Assembly: GCA_963791625.1 (NCBI GenBank)
Contig: CAWBTA010000013.1
Coordinates: 1-60,805 of the forward strand
DNA: 60,805 nucleotides
Origin: JANMCE01 sp963791625
Lineage (GTDB): Bacteria; Actinomycetota; Acidimicrobiia; Acidimicrobiales; Ilumatobacteraceae
Direction: 5' to 3'
The notes below the pieces were generated by a model. It saw nothing but the letters and a program-made list of their open reading frames with translations. It had not been told where the DNA came from and did no database searches. Below are positions 8,957-18,239 of the stretch, in pieces; position 1 is the stretch's first letter, and every line of letters begins with the position of its first letter. The position numbers were made by a program, and so were the translations under genes.

Positions 8957-9943
8957 TCAGCGGGTGGCGGCGGCGATGAACCGTTCAAGTTCGCGGGGGA
9001 TGTTGTCGCCCATGGGCTGGTAGGCGATCTCGGTTATGCCCATCTCGCCAAGGCTCTCGACTTTGCTTCGCACCTCTGCAGCTGTGCCCGTGACCGTCAC
9101 CTGCTCGAGCATGACGGACCCGCCCGCGACCCAGGCGGCGCGGTCGGCATCATTCATGGCGAGGAGGTGGTTGGTGTGGATGGCGAAATGTCGTTCGTCG
9201 GCTGGATGTTCGTTCACGACCGCGAGCCACGCCTCGCCACCCGGCATTCCCTTTACAGCGTCGGGGCCGCCGTATTCGTAGGCGAGGTGGTAGTTGAGTG
9301 CCCACCCGGCGCCGACTGCTGCCAACTCGCGCTCGCTGTGCGGTGCTTCGCCGTCTTCGCGCACGGTGCCGAACGTAATGGCGGCAACCCAGTTGAACAC
9401 TCCTGCCGGGAACGTACCCGGTGCTGCGAAAAGACCGTACCCTCGTTCCCGTGTGATCTCGGTGCCTCTCGGCCCAAACGCGCTGAGGATGATCGGCACC
9501 TCAATGGGGCGGGCCGGTGCACTGCCGTCTGGGTGCAGCATGCGCATCTTGGCGCCCTCCCATTCGATGGTTTCACCCCGGAGCAGTGCGCTGTAGGCGT
9601 CGATGTAATGCAGGGTGTCGGACCACGAGATCGAGCGGTAGCCCATGGCACGCCGGCCGGTGAACCCGGTGCCGAAACCGATGGCAACGCGCCCCGGTGC
9701 CAGTGCGACGAGTCCGGCGGTACCCGCAGCGTTCACCATGGGGTGGCGCAGCGAGGGGATGAGCACCCCCGGGCCGAGTTCGATGCGTTCCGTCTTCACG
9801 GCGGCGAGGGCGAGTGACATCCAGATGTCGGGGCTCTGTTGGGGTGTGTCGTAGAGCCACGCCCGGCGATACCCCAGGTCCTCGGCGATTTTGACATGGT
9901 CCGGTGTGTCGAGCGTCGTTGGGAACGAACACGAGATGTCCAC
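8957..9943 (-). CDS. LLM-class flavin-dependent oxidoreductase
   Basis: 328-residue luciferase-like TIM-barrel protein. The N-terminus has AEDLGYRRAWLYDTPQ, and IELGPGVLIPSLRHP (about 55-70) and RVAIGFGTGFTGR (about 85-98) are typical of F420- or FMN-dependent members. It could oxidise or reduce an unknown organic substrate with F420 or reduced FMN; choosing between these needs more than motifs. It ends 17 bases from the convergent GntR gene, and the isochorismatase-like gene lies 45 bases upstream on the same strand, so the two are probably co-transcribed. Confidence 0.85.
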   Translation of the reverse strand: MDISCSFPTTLDTPDHVKIAEDLGYRRAWLYDTPQQSPDIWMSLALAAVKTERIELGPGVLIPSLRHPMVNAAGTAGLVALAPGRVAIGFGTGFTGRRAMGYRSISWSDTLHYIDAYSALLRGETIEWEGAKMRMLHPDGSAPARPIEVPIILSAFGPRGTEITRERGYGLFAAPGTFPAGVFNWVAAITFGTVREDGEAPHSERELAAVGAGWALNYHLAYEYGGPDAVKGMPGGEAWLAVVNEHPADERHFAIHTNHLLAMNDADRAAWVAGGSVMLEQVTVTGTAAEVRSKVESLGEMGITEIAYQPMGDNIPRELERFIAAATR

Positions 9944-9988
9944 AGGTGGCCTTCTTTCGGTTGGTAACGGTGCGTCGATAGCTTGGAT

Positions 9989-10582
9989 CTAGAGCGCAGC
10001 CAGGATGTCTGCGCTGGAGGCAACTTCGCCGAGCAGGCCGAAGCTGGCGAGTGTCGCGTCATGAGCTTCCTGCGCTGCCGCGGAACAGCCGTCGGCGACG
10101 ACAATGACTCGGTACCCGAGATCCCCAGCCGCCCGGCCGGTGCTCTCGACGGAGATATTTGTGGCGACACCGAACAGAACGACGGTGTCGATGCCGGCGG
10201 CGCGCAGGCGATCATCGAGGTCGCAGCCGGCGAACGCGCTGACCTTGGCGTTGGTCGAGATCCAGTCGCTCGCCTCAGGAGTGAGTTCGGTGATGATGTC
10301 GGTGGCCGGCGTGTTGTCTAGCAGACACTGCATCTGCGCCACTGCGCCGGCGAGCGGGATGTTGGTGACGAGGTTGCCGTGTCCCTCGGAGTAAGCAACG
10401 CGCGCGTACACGACCGTTGCCCCCGCCTTGCGCGCTCCGCTGAGGAGACGCTTCGCAGTTGCGATCACGTTGTGCTTTTCGATCTCGGCGCGAAAGAAGC
10501 TGGCGAAGGCCCCGTCGGCTCCGACAATGTCGTTCTCGAAATGCATGGCGAGGAAGGCGGTGGTGGTCGGGTTGAGTTCCAT
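9989..10582 (-). CDS. Isochorismatase-family hydrolase lacking the canonical cysteine
   Basis: 197-residue alpha/beta protein of the isochorismatase/cysteine hydrolase superfamily, starting at the ATG at 10582 (a longer frame to 10663 lacks family similarity). The catalytic Asp is visible in HFENDIV (about residue 20). The motif that normally reads TNVCVEST is TNISVEST here (about residue 147), so the Cys nucleophile is Ser. Amidase members need the Cys, while true isochorismatases do not, so this protein may cleave a vinyl ether or other non-amide bond, or use Ser. It is probably co-transcribed with the luciferase-like gene and diverges from the phenol hydroxylase operon. Confidence 0.82.
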   Translation of the reverse strand: MELNPTTTAFLAMHFENDIVGADGAFASFFRAEIEKHNVIATAKRLLSGARKAGATVVYARVAYSEGHGNLVTNIPLAGAVAQMQCLLDNTPATDIITELTPEASDWISTNAKVSAFAGCDLDDRLRAAGIDTVVLFGVATNISVESTGRAAGDLGYRVIVVADGCSAAAQEAHDATLASFGLLGEVASSADILAAL

Positions 10583-10806
10583 GATGGGCGCTTCGCTTTC
10601 GTTCGGGTTAGCTCGGTCAGGCGAGCGTAGTTGCGCCGAGATCGGCGATTTACCGGTGGGCATTCATTGGCACCCTCATGTCCCCAAGGCGAAACCGGTG
10701 TTCGCTTCTAGCGTGCCAGTTGTCACAGTACAATGGCCATGGTGGATCAACAAGGTCTGGAGTGGCGAAAAATGGGAGTTCGGTCCACTGGTCCAACAGC
10801 ATTAGC
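10583..10806. promoter_or_regulatory. Divergent promoter region of the ring-cleavage operon
   Basis: 224 bases between the isochorismatase-like gene and the phenol hydroxylase. A short tandem repeat GGTCCA-CT-GGTCCA lies at 10782-10795, just before the ATG at 10807, and TACAAT at about 10728 could be a -10 element. No strong ribosome site is seen. Nothing else is recognisable. Confidence 0.35.
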
Positions 10807-12582
10807 ATGCCAGTCGTGGTAGATACTCGCTATGACATTGATGTGATTGTCGTCGGGTTGGGACCGTTCGGTGGCACGACGGTGCTCGCACTCGCCACCT
10901 ATGGTGGTGTTCGGGTTCATGGCGTGACGATGTATCCATGGTGTGCGAACGGGCCACGGGCACACATCACGAACCAGCGCGCGGTTGAGGTGCTCCGCGA
11001 TCTCGGCGTTGAGTCGGAAGCGAAAAAGTACGCCACGCCGTGGGATCAGATGGGCGACACTCTGTTCACCACCAGCCTCGCCGGTGAGGAAATCTTGCGC
11101 CTCCACACGTGGGGGACCGGTGATGAACGATACGGGGACTACCTGCGGGGCAGCCCTTGTCCGATGCTCGACATCCCCCAACCCCTCCTGGAACCGATAC
11201 TTCTCAAGAATGCAGCCGAACGCGGTGCCACGGTGTCGTTCAATACCGAATACCTCTCGCACACGCAGGACGATCACGGGGTGACGGTACGTCTCCGGAG
11301 CCTGGTCGACGGCCATGAGTACGAGCAGCGAGCGAAGTATCTGGTGGGTGCCGATGGGGCGCGGTCAAAGATCGTCGATGAGATCGGTCTCCCGCTCGTC
11401 GGTGAACTCGCCCGCGCTGGCACGTCGTATGTGTTGTTCAACGCGGATCTCACTCGATATGTGGCTCACCGACCGAGCATTCTGCAGTGGATCATGAACT
11501 CCAAGGCAGGTTTCGGTGAGATCGGTATGGGGCTGCTCCGCGCTATCAAGCCGTGGCATCAATGGATTGCCGGATGGGGGTTCGACATCTCCGCCGGTGA
11601 ACCGAATCTCGCTGACGAAGTGATCGTTGCGCAGATCCGCATGCTGGTCGGCGATGCCGACCTTGATGTCGAGATCGTCAATCGATCGGTGTGGTATGTC
11701 AACCAGCAGTACGCCACCGAATACTCGTCGGGTCGCGTGTTCTGCGGTGGTGATGCTGTACACCGGCACCCGCCCAGCAGTGGGCTGGGTTCAAACACCA
11801 GCATCCAAGACGGGTTCAACCTTGCGTGGAAACTCGCCTACGTCATCCGGGGCCACGCCGGTGCCGATCTGCTCGCGTCCTATTCGGCCGAGCGGGCTCC
11901 CATCGGAGCGCAAGTTGTCGCTCGTGCGAACCAGTCGCGTAAGGACTACGCGGGTCTACGTGCTTGGTTTGACCACGACGCCCCGGACCCGGTCCTCGAT
12001 GGTCTCGCCAAACTCAAAGCTGGCTCTCCGGCGGGCGTTGCCCTTCGAGACAGTCTCTATGAGGCGCTCGAGTTGAAGAACACCGAGTTCAACGCGCAAG
12101 GCGTCGAGATGAATCAGCGCTACGAGTCAACAGCGGTTCTCCCGGACTCGACCGTCGCCCCTGAGGAATGGCCACGGCATCGCGAGTTGTATCTTCAAGC
12201 CACCACGCGACCGGGCGCCAAACTGCCCCACACATGGTTGGTCGGCAAACACGGCATCCGCGTCTCTACGCTCGACGTCACCGGTCGCGGGCGCTTCACC
12301 CTACTCACCGGTCTCGCCGGAACCGCATGGACAGCGGCCGCAGAGAAGCTCGCTCTGTCGTACCTCGACGCCATCGTCGTCGGCGCTCCCGGCACGATCG
12401 ATCCCTACGGGAATTGGCACCGCATCCGGGAGATTCACGAAGCAGGAGCGATCCTCGTACGCCCCGACGGCTACGTCGCATGGCGCCACACGGCTGCGAT
12501 GTGGGATGTCGACGGCGCGATCTCGCACCTCGCTCATGCCTTAGCCAACATCATGTCTGAGCCGATCGAAGGAACAGGATGA
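10807..12582 (+). CDS. FAD-dependent phenol hydroxylase, TfdB/MhpA class
   Basis: 591-residue class A flavoprotein monooxygenase that would ortho-hydroxylate a phenol to a catechol with NAD(P)H and O2. Features: dinucleotide fold VVGLGPFGGT near residue 15; RAHITNQRAVEVLRDLGVE and DQMGDTLFTTSLAGEE (about 50-95), very like 2,4-dichlorophenol hydroxylase TfdB; the DG motif LVGADGARS; the GD motif CGGDAVHRHPP (about 315) and SIQDGFNLAWKL; and a thioredoxin-like C-terminal domain. The ATG at 10807 is chosen because similarity begins there. The stop overlaps the hydrolase start by four bases (ATGA). With the hydrolase and MhpB-type dioxygenase it forms a meta-cleavage operon. Substrate could be a hydroxyphenylpropionate-like or substituted phenol. 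Confidence 0.9.
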   Translation: MPVVVDTRYDIDVIVVGLGPFGGTTVLALATYGGVRVHGVTMYPWCANGPRAHITNQRAVEVLRDLGVESEAKKYATPWDQMGDTLFTTSLAGEEILRLHTWGTGDERYGDYLRGSPCPMLDIPQPLLEPILLKNAAERGATVSFNTEYLSHTQDDHGVTVRLRSLVDGHEYEQRAKYLVGADGARSKIVDEIGLPLVGELARAGTSYVLFNADLTRYVAHRPSILQWIMNSKAGFGEIGMGLLRAIKPWHQWIAGWGFDISAGEPNLADEVIVAQIRMLVGDADLDVEIVNRSVWYVNQQYATEYSSGRVFCGGDAVHRHPPSSGLGSNTSIQDGFNLAWKLAYVIRGHAGADLLASYSAERAPIGAQVVARANQSRKDYAGLRAWFDHDAPDPVLDGLAKLKAGSPAGVALRDSLYEALELKNTEFNAQGVEMNQRYESTAVLPDSTVAPEEWPRHRELYLQATTRPGAKLPHTWLVGKHGIRVSTLDVTGRGRFTLLTGLAGTAWTAAAEKLALSYLDAIVVGAPGTIDPYGNWHRIREIHEAGAILVRPDGYVAWRHTAAMWDVDGAISHLAHALANIMSEPIEGTG

Positions 12583-13445
12583 CACGCCCCTACACAAGCG
12601 TTTGGAACGATCTGAATCAGGTCGAATTCAGCCAGGGCTTCCTCCAGACAGGCCCCTACCGTACGCGATACCTTCACGCCGGCGACCGGTCGAAACCGAC
12701 GCTGTTGTTCATGCATGGCATCACCGGCCACGCCGAAGCGTACGTCCGGAATCTCGCGGCGCACGCCGAGCTTTTCGATGTGTGGGCGTTCGATTTCATT
12801 GGTCACGGCTACTCGACCAAACCCGATCATCCGCTCGAAATCCCGCATTACCTCACCCACCTGAACCATGTGCTCGATGCCATTGGTGTCGAGCGAGCGC
12901 ACCTCAGCGGTGAGTCGTTGGGTGGGTGGGTCGCCGCCCGCTATGCCATTGACTTTCCGGATCGAGTGGACAAGATCGTGCTCAACACGATGGGTGGCAC
13001 CATGGCGAACCCGGTCGTGATGGAGCGGCTCTACACGCTCTCGATGGAAGCAGCAAAGGATCCGTCGTGGGAACGGGTGAAGGCTCGCCTCGAATGGTTG
13101 ATGGCCGACCCCAGCATGGTCACCGACGATCTCATCCGCACGCGTCAGGCGATCTTCCAACAGCCCGACTGGCTCAGGGCGTGCGAGTCGAACATGGCGC
13201 TGCAGAACCTGGAGGTGCGCAAGCGCAACATGCTCAGCGACGATGACCTCCGCCGCATCACCGCGGAGGCGCTGGTGGTTTGGACCACCAAAGATCCGTC
13301 CGGTCCTGTCGACGAAGGCGAGCGCATCGCGTCGCTCATCCCGAACGCCCGCCTTGCGATCATCAACGAGTGTGGCCACTGGCCTCAGTACGAAGATCCG
13401 GCAACCTTCAACCGGATACACCTCGACTTCCTGCTCGGCAGATAG
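12579..13445 (+). CDS. Meta-cleavage product hydrolase (MhpC-like alpha/beta hydrolase)
   Basis: 288-residue alpha/beta hydrolase. The oxyanion region is FMHGITGHA (about 45), the nucleophile motif is GESLGGW (about 112) and the catalytic His is in ECGHWPQYEDP near the C-terminus; the acidic residue is likely in KDPSGPVDEGE. Such enzymes split the C-C bond of the ring-fission product made by an extradiol dioxygenase. It overlaps the hydroxylase gene by four bases and is three bases before the dioxygenase gene, so all three are coupled. A long antisense frame here is a high-GC shadow. Confidence 0.9.
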   Translation: MTRPYTSVWNDLNQVEFSQGFLQTGPYRTRYLHAGDRSKPTLLFMHGITGHAEAYVRNLAAHAELFDVWAFDFIGHGYSTKPDHPLEIPHYLTHLNHVLDAIGVERAHLSGESLGGWVAARYAIDFPDRVDKIVLNTMGGTMANPVVMERLYTLSMEAAKDPSWERVKARLEWLMADPSMVTDDLIRTRQAIFQQPDWLRACESNMALQNLEVRKRNMLSDDDLRRITAEALVVWTTKDPSGPVDEGERIASLIPNARLAIINECGHWPQYEDPATFNRIHLDFLLGR

Positions 13446-13448
13446 CCC

Positions 13449-14393
13449 GTGACCGTCGCGCTCATCGCCACCAGTCACAGTCCGCTTCTGCCCTACGCAA
13501 CGCTTCCCGCTGACGTCCAACACGAACTCGATGGCACGTTCGAGGTGGCTCGCACATTCGTGCGCGACTTCGACCCCGACCTGATCGCGGTCTTCGCTCC
13601 CGACCATTACAACGGGTTCTTCTACAACGTGATGCCTCCGTTCTGCCTCGGGTACCGCGCCACCGCCATTGGGGACTTCGGCACCCCGGCCGGTTCCCTC
13701 GATGTACCGACCGCGCTCGTCGCCCAACTCGCCGAGGCCGTGCTGGCCGATGGCGTCGACTTGGCCGTCTCATACGACATGCAGATCGACCACGGCGCGG
13801 TCCAACCCCTGGCGATGTTGTACGGCGACATTCGAGCCAAACCCGTCATCCCGCTCTTCATCAACTGCGTCGCGCCACCATTCGCCCCCATCAGCCGAAT
13901 CCGTCGACTGGGCGAGGCCGTTGGGCGTCACCTCGACACACTCGACGCCAAGGTTCTGATCCTGGCATCGGGCGGACTGTCGCACGACCCGCCCATTCCC
14001 ACCATCGCGACGGCGACGCCCGAACAACGCACCATGCTGCTGGGCCACCACCGGCCCGTCACGCCCGAGGAGCGCGCCGCACGCCAGCAACGAGTCATTG
14101 ACGCCGCTCACGCCTTCGCCGCCGGAACCGCCACCATCCACGATCTGGCGCCCGTGTGGGATCAGGAATTCCTTGCGGTGCTTGCCTCCGGAGAACTCGA
14201 TCGGCTCGACTCGTGGACGTCCGACGAGATCACCAGACTCGCCGGAAACTCGGCCCACGAAATCCGCACCTGGATCGCAGGCTACGCCGCTCTGTCCGCC
14301 ATCGGCCCCTACACCATCACCAACAGCTACTACCGCCCCATCAAAGAACTCATCGCCGGATTCGCCCTCACCACCGTCACGATCAGTCCGTAG
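13449..14393 (+). CDS. mhpB: 2,3-dihydroxyphenylpropionate 1,2-dioxygenase-type extradiol dioxygenase
   Basis: 314-residue class III (LigB-fold) extradiol dioxygenase with close, end-to-end similarity to MhpB of Escherichia coli. FAPDHYNGFFYNVMPPFCLG (about 49-68) and ATAIGDFG are near-identical family blocks. The catalytic histidines of MhpB, His115 and His179, fall at the same positions here in QIDHGA and GLSHDP; His10 in TSHSP is also present. It cleaves a catechol next to the hydroxyls using Fe(II) and O2, feeding the preceding hydrolase. The start is GTG. It is the last gene of the three-gene operon; a side chain other than propionate is possible because the hydroxylase is closer to TfdB than to MhpA. 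Confidence 0.93.
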   Translation: MTVALIATSHSPLLPYATLPADVQHELDGTFEVARTFVRDFDPDLIAVFAPDHYNGFFYNVMPPFCLGYRATAIGDFGTPAGSLDVPTALVAQLAEAVLADGVDLAVSYDMQIDHGAVQPLAMLYGDIRAKPVIPLFINCVAPPFAPISRIRRLGEAVGRHLDTLDAKVLILASGGLSHDPPIPTIATATPEQRTMLLGHHRPVTPEERAARQQRVIDAAHAFAAGTATIHDLAPVWDQEFLAVLASGELDRLDSWTSDEITRLAGNSAHEIRTWIAGYAALSAIGPYTITNSYYRPIKELIAGFALTTVTISP

Positions 14394-14533
14394 CGAACGA
14401 CCCATGATGGCTGTGTCTCCAGCGCGGCTCGTCCGCGTCGTGTGCATAGATGCCAATATGCGACGGACTTCCGCGACTCATGCACTCATACTGCTACGTT
14501 CGGGTCGGCACGGCAGACGTAGGGGAGGCAGTG

Positions 14534-16781
14534 ATGAGTAGTGAGCATCCGGCGGCCAATCGCAGGGAGGATCGGCCACTGTTGGTTGGGGAAGGTACGT
14601 TCATTGACGGCCTCAACCTTCCGGAGTTGGAAGGTGCCTATCACGCGGTGTTTGTGCGCTCGATTGAGCCGCATGCCCGTTTGGTCGCTCTCGATACCGC
14701 AGACGCGTCGGCCATGCCCGGCGTTGTCGCGATCTATACGGGTGCGGATCTGCGGCTCGAGCTGTGGCCGCTGCCGCCCCGCCTCCCGATCATGAACGTC
14801 AAGATGGTGCGGTCGATGCTCGCCCACGACATCGTGCGTTTCGTTGGTGAACCGGTGGCCGTCGTCATTGCCACGACGAAGGCCGTGGCCATGGATGCTG
14901 CGGAGGCCGTCATTGTTGACTACGACCCGTTACCAGTCATCAGCGACATCGAGGAATCCCGTCGTGACGAGGCGTTACTCCACCCTCACGCCGGAACAAA
15001 CGTGTCCTACTTCTGGGAGACGCCTCCGTTCGAAGATGACCCGTTTGCCTCGTGTGAAGTGGTGCTCGATTTCACGTTGCGCCACCCGCGCCTTAGTGCC
15101 TGCCCGATCGAGCCCCGGGCCGGCGCGTCCATCTGGTCCAGCGCCGATCAGGCGCTCACCGCCTATGTCTGTTCGCAACGACCGGCCGGGGCGAAGTACG
15201 TGATGGAGTGCTCGTTGGGACTCGGGCCCGGCAAGGTGCGAGCAATCGCTCCCGATGTGGGCGGAGGATTCGGCGCCAAGGGCGGTTACGGCTGCTACCC
15301 GGAAGATGTCGTCGTCGCATGGGTCGCGCGCCATCTCGATCATCCGACGCGATGGTGTGAAACCCGCACCGAGGCAATGCTGGCAATGGGCCATGGCCGC
15401 GCGTCGACGCACGATGTGAAGATCGGTGCGACGCGTGACGGCATCGTGCAGGCCTATTCGGTGCGGGCGCTGCAAGACAGCGGCGCGTATCCGGCCATGG
15501 GTACCTTCATCACCTCGAACCTCAAGAACTCCGGCACCGGCACCTACGACATCGCTCGGGCCTACGTGTCGGGCACGTCGGTGGTGACCAACTCGAACTC
15601 CACTAACGCGTTCCGGGGTGCAGGCCGACCCGAGGCTGCCTGCAGTATCGAGCGGGCGATGGACAATCTTGCCCTGGCCCTTGGCGTGTCGCCAGTAGAA
15701 ATTCGCCGACGGAACTTCGTTGCGCCGACGGCATTCCCCTATAAGACCGCAGTCGGTTCCGTGTACGACAGTGGCGACTACCAGGTGGCCTTCGACCGTT
15801 GTCTCGAGGCGGCAGGCTACGACGCATTGGTGGCCGAGCAAGCTGCCCGCCGCGCCGCGGGCGACTCCGTCGAGCTGGGCATCGGTGTGTCGTGCACCGT
15901 CGAATCCACCGGCGGTGGCGAGGAGGAATCGACGATCACGATCAACGGCGACGGCACGGCGACGCTCATCATCGGTACCTCCCCGCACGGCCAAGGCCAT
16001 GAGACCACGTTTGCCAAGGTTGTCGCCGACCAACTCGGCATCGCCGCCGACGCGGTGACGGTGGTGCACAGCGATACGAAATACGCACCTTTCGGTGGCG
16101 GCACGATCGGGTCGCGCTCGACCCAGCTCGGGGGATCTGCGTCCTACCGGGCAGCAGAAGCGGCGATCGAGTCGGCCAAACGAAAGGCCGCATCGCTCCT
16201 TGAGGCCGCTGAAGAAGACGTCGTCTTCGAGGCAGGCAAGTTCCACGTGGTGGGCACGCCATCACGGGCGCTCGGCTGGACCGATCTCGGCGAGATCTCC
16301 GAGGTCGCGAAGTTCGCCGCAGCTGCCGCGTTCGCGTTCGGCGCATGCGTCGCCGCGGTCGAACTCGACACCGAGACCGGATCCTGCTGGGTGAGATCGC
16401 TCGTCTGTGTGGATGACGCCGGGACGATTCTGCAGCCGCAGATGGCCGAGGGCCAGGTACACGGCGGCCTTGGCCTGGCTGTTGGTGCGGTGCTGTTCGA
16501 GGAGATGCAATACGGAAAATGGCGTACCTCGCACGAGCAACTTCGCCGACTACGGCATCCCATCCGCGGCCGAGATGCCGTCGTTCGTGTGCATCGAAAT
16601 GGAGACACCCTCGCCGTTGAGCCCGCTTGGTGTGAAGGGGATCGGCGAGTCCGGCACGGTCGTGGGAACCCCGGCATTGCACTCCGCGGTGCTTGATGCG
16701 CTTCGCCCTCATGGCGTGACGGAGATCGATCTGCCGTGCTCGCCGATGCGCATCTGGGAGGCGCTGCAGGCCGCCCAGTGA
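14534..16781 (+). CDS. Xanthine dehydrogenase-family molybdopterin-binding subunit (frameshifted)
   Basis: Large subunit of a molybdenum hydroxylase (about 748 residues). The ATG at 14534 follows GGGGAGG and matches the family start. Motifs: RREDRPLLVGEGTF, FVGEPVAVVIA, the Moco motifs GGGFGAKGG (about 245) and FRGAGRPEA (about 360), GQGHETTFAKV, and near the C-terminus VKGIGESG holding the catalytic Glu. The frame breaks at about 16511-16514 (CAATACGGAAAAT): the family sequence continues in another frame (TENGVPRTSNFADYG) to the stop at 16781. Loss of two bases from an ACAC repeat would explain it, either a sequencing error or a recent mutation. The FAD and 2Fe-2S subunits are not next to it. 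Substrate unknown; context suggests an aromatic or N-heterocycle. Confidence 0.85.
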
Positions 16782-16848
16782 CCCGGGTCGGCACGGCCGT
16801 CCGACAGCTCGGTCACAAAACGTGCGCGAGGTCGTTTACGCTGCGGGA

Positions 16849-17442
16849 ATGGAAGGTGTGAAGGTAGCTCTCGCTCATCTCGGTATCAGCGTGTTCGACT
16901 TCGATCGGATGCTCTCGTTCTATACGGAAACACTCGGCATGGTGGTGTCCGACACCGACAGGCTGCCGCGTGGGAACCATGCTCGGATTGCGTTTCTCAC
17001 CACGAGCCCGGGTGACCATCATCAGCTCGTGATCGTGGAGGGTCGCGATCAAGAAGAGCTTCGGACCGATCCTCCGTTCGGCGGCAGCATCGGCAGCCAG
17101 CTCTTCCAACTGTCGTTCCGCCTGCCCGATCTGGCCACCATGAAGATGGTGAAGACCCGGCTTGAAGCTGCCGGTCTCGACAACTTTGCGCCGATGAACC
17201 ACGGCAACGCGTGGGCTCTCTACGTGCGTGACCCAGAAGGCAACGCGCTCGAGTTCTTCGTTGACAGCCCCTGGTATGTCCGTCAGCCGTGTGGCTTTCC
17301 GCTTGACCTCAGCCGGTCGGACGACGAGATCCTGGCCGAGACCGAGGCGTACTGCACCGCTCAGCCCGAGTGCATGCCCATGGATGCCTGGCAGGCCGAA
17401 CAGGCCGTGCGCATCCGTGCCGCTCAAGCACTGCTGGCGTAG
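16849..17442 (+). CDS. VOC-family protein, extradiol dioxygenase-like
   Basis: 197-residue vicinal oxygen chelate protein with two beta-alpha-beta-beta-beta halves. The expected metal ligands are present: His in LAHLGISV (about 9), His in DHHQLVI (about 57) and Glu in NALEFFVD (about 129), so a Fe(II)-type active site is intact. The ATG at 16849 gives the family start; GTG at 16822 is an alternative. A clear paralogue lies at 37937-38533. It may be a ring-cleaving dioxygenase or another metal-dependent enzyme. Its stop is eight bases before the SDR gene, and the two are likely co-transcribed. Confidence 0.85.
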   Translation: MEGVKVALAHLGISVFDFDRMLSFYTETLGMVVSDTDRLPRGNHARIAFLTTSPGDHHQLVIVEGRDQEELRTDPPFGGSIGSQLFQLSFRLPDLATMKMVKTRLEAAGLDNFAPMNHGNAWALYVRDPEGNALEFFVDSPWYVRQPCGFPLDLSRSDDEILAETEAYCTAQPECMPMDAWQAEQAVRIRAAQALLA

Positions 17443-17450
17443 GCCAACCC

Positions 17451-18236
17451 GTGGACCTGGGAATCTCTGGCCGGTGGGCCGTCGTGTGCGCATCGAGTCA
17501 AGGGCTTGGCCTGGCCTGTGCACAGGCGCTGCTGGCTGAGGGCGTCAACGTGGTCATCAACGGCCGGTCAGCCGACAAGCTTGACGCCGTTGCGGCTGAA
17601 CTTCGGGCCGCGCCTGGTTGCGGGGGAGAGGTCGTCGCCGCAGCGGCCGACATCACCACGCCCGAGGGTCGCGCTGCACTGCTGGCGGCCGCTCCGACGG
17701 TTGACATCCTGGTGACGAACAACGTCGGCCCCAAGCCGGGCACCATCGCCGACATCACCGAGGACGATCTGAGCGAGGCGCTCCGGCTGCACTTTCATGC
17801 ACCGATCGCCCTGGTGAAAGCTGTACTGCCGGCGATGAAGGAGCAGCGGTTCGGTCGAATCGTGAACATCACCTCCGCCATGGTGAAGCGCCCCAGTAGC
17901 CACATGATCGCGTCGGCCGGTGCTCGTGCGGGGCAGAGCGCGGTGATGAAAGCGGTGTCGCTTGAGGTTGCGCGCTTCAACGTGACTATCAACAACCTGC
18001 TGCCCGAACGTATCGACTCTCCGCGGCAGGATTTCATGGCCAAACGCGAGGTCGATCAGCTCGGCATCACCTACGACGAGGCCCGCCAACGGCAGAGCGA
18101 CTCAATCGCGGCCAAGCGCCTGGGACTCCCGAGCGAGTTCGGTGCCGCGTGCGCTTTCTTGTGCAGCGCGCAGGCGTCATTCATCTCGGGTGTCCACCTC
18201 CACCTCGACGGCGGCAGCTACCCCGGGTTGGTATAG
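17451..18236 (+). CDS. SDR-family protein with non-canonical active site
   Basis: 261-residue Rossmann-fold protein starting at GTG 17451. The nucleotide motif is ASSQGLG (about 13-19) and NNVG replaces NNAG. The catalytic Ser is in ITSAMVKRP, but at the place of YxxxK the sequence is IASAGARAGQ (about 157-166), so both Tyr and Lys are absent. The C-terminus has LDGGSYPG as in other SDRs. It may be a dehydratase- or lyase-like or regulatory SDR rather than a classical alcohol dehydrogenase. It follows the VOC gene and ends three bases from the convergent Fic gene. Confidence 0.85.
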   Translation: MDLGISGRWAVVCASSQGLGLACAQALLAEGVNVVINGRSADKLDAVAAELRAAPGCGGEVVAAAADITTPEGRAALLAAAPTVDILVTNNVGPKPGTIADITEDDLSEALRLHFHAPIALVKAVLPAMKEQRFGRIVNITSAMVKRPSSHMIASAGARAGQSAVMKAVSLEVARFNVTINNLLPERIDSPRQDFMAKREVDQLGITYDEARQRQSDSIAAKRLGLPSEFGAACAFLCSAQASFISGVHLHLDGGSYPGLV

Positions 18237-18239
18237 AGG

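Noticed and set aside
12534..13727. 397-residue minus-strand ORF
   Set aside because: Shadow over the hydrolase and MhpB genes, both of which have clear catalytic motifs.
14975..16246. 423-residue minus-strand ORF
   Set aside because: Antisense shadow of the molybdenum hydroxylase, caused by high GC; no motif or ribosome site.
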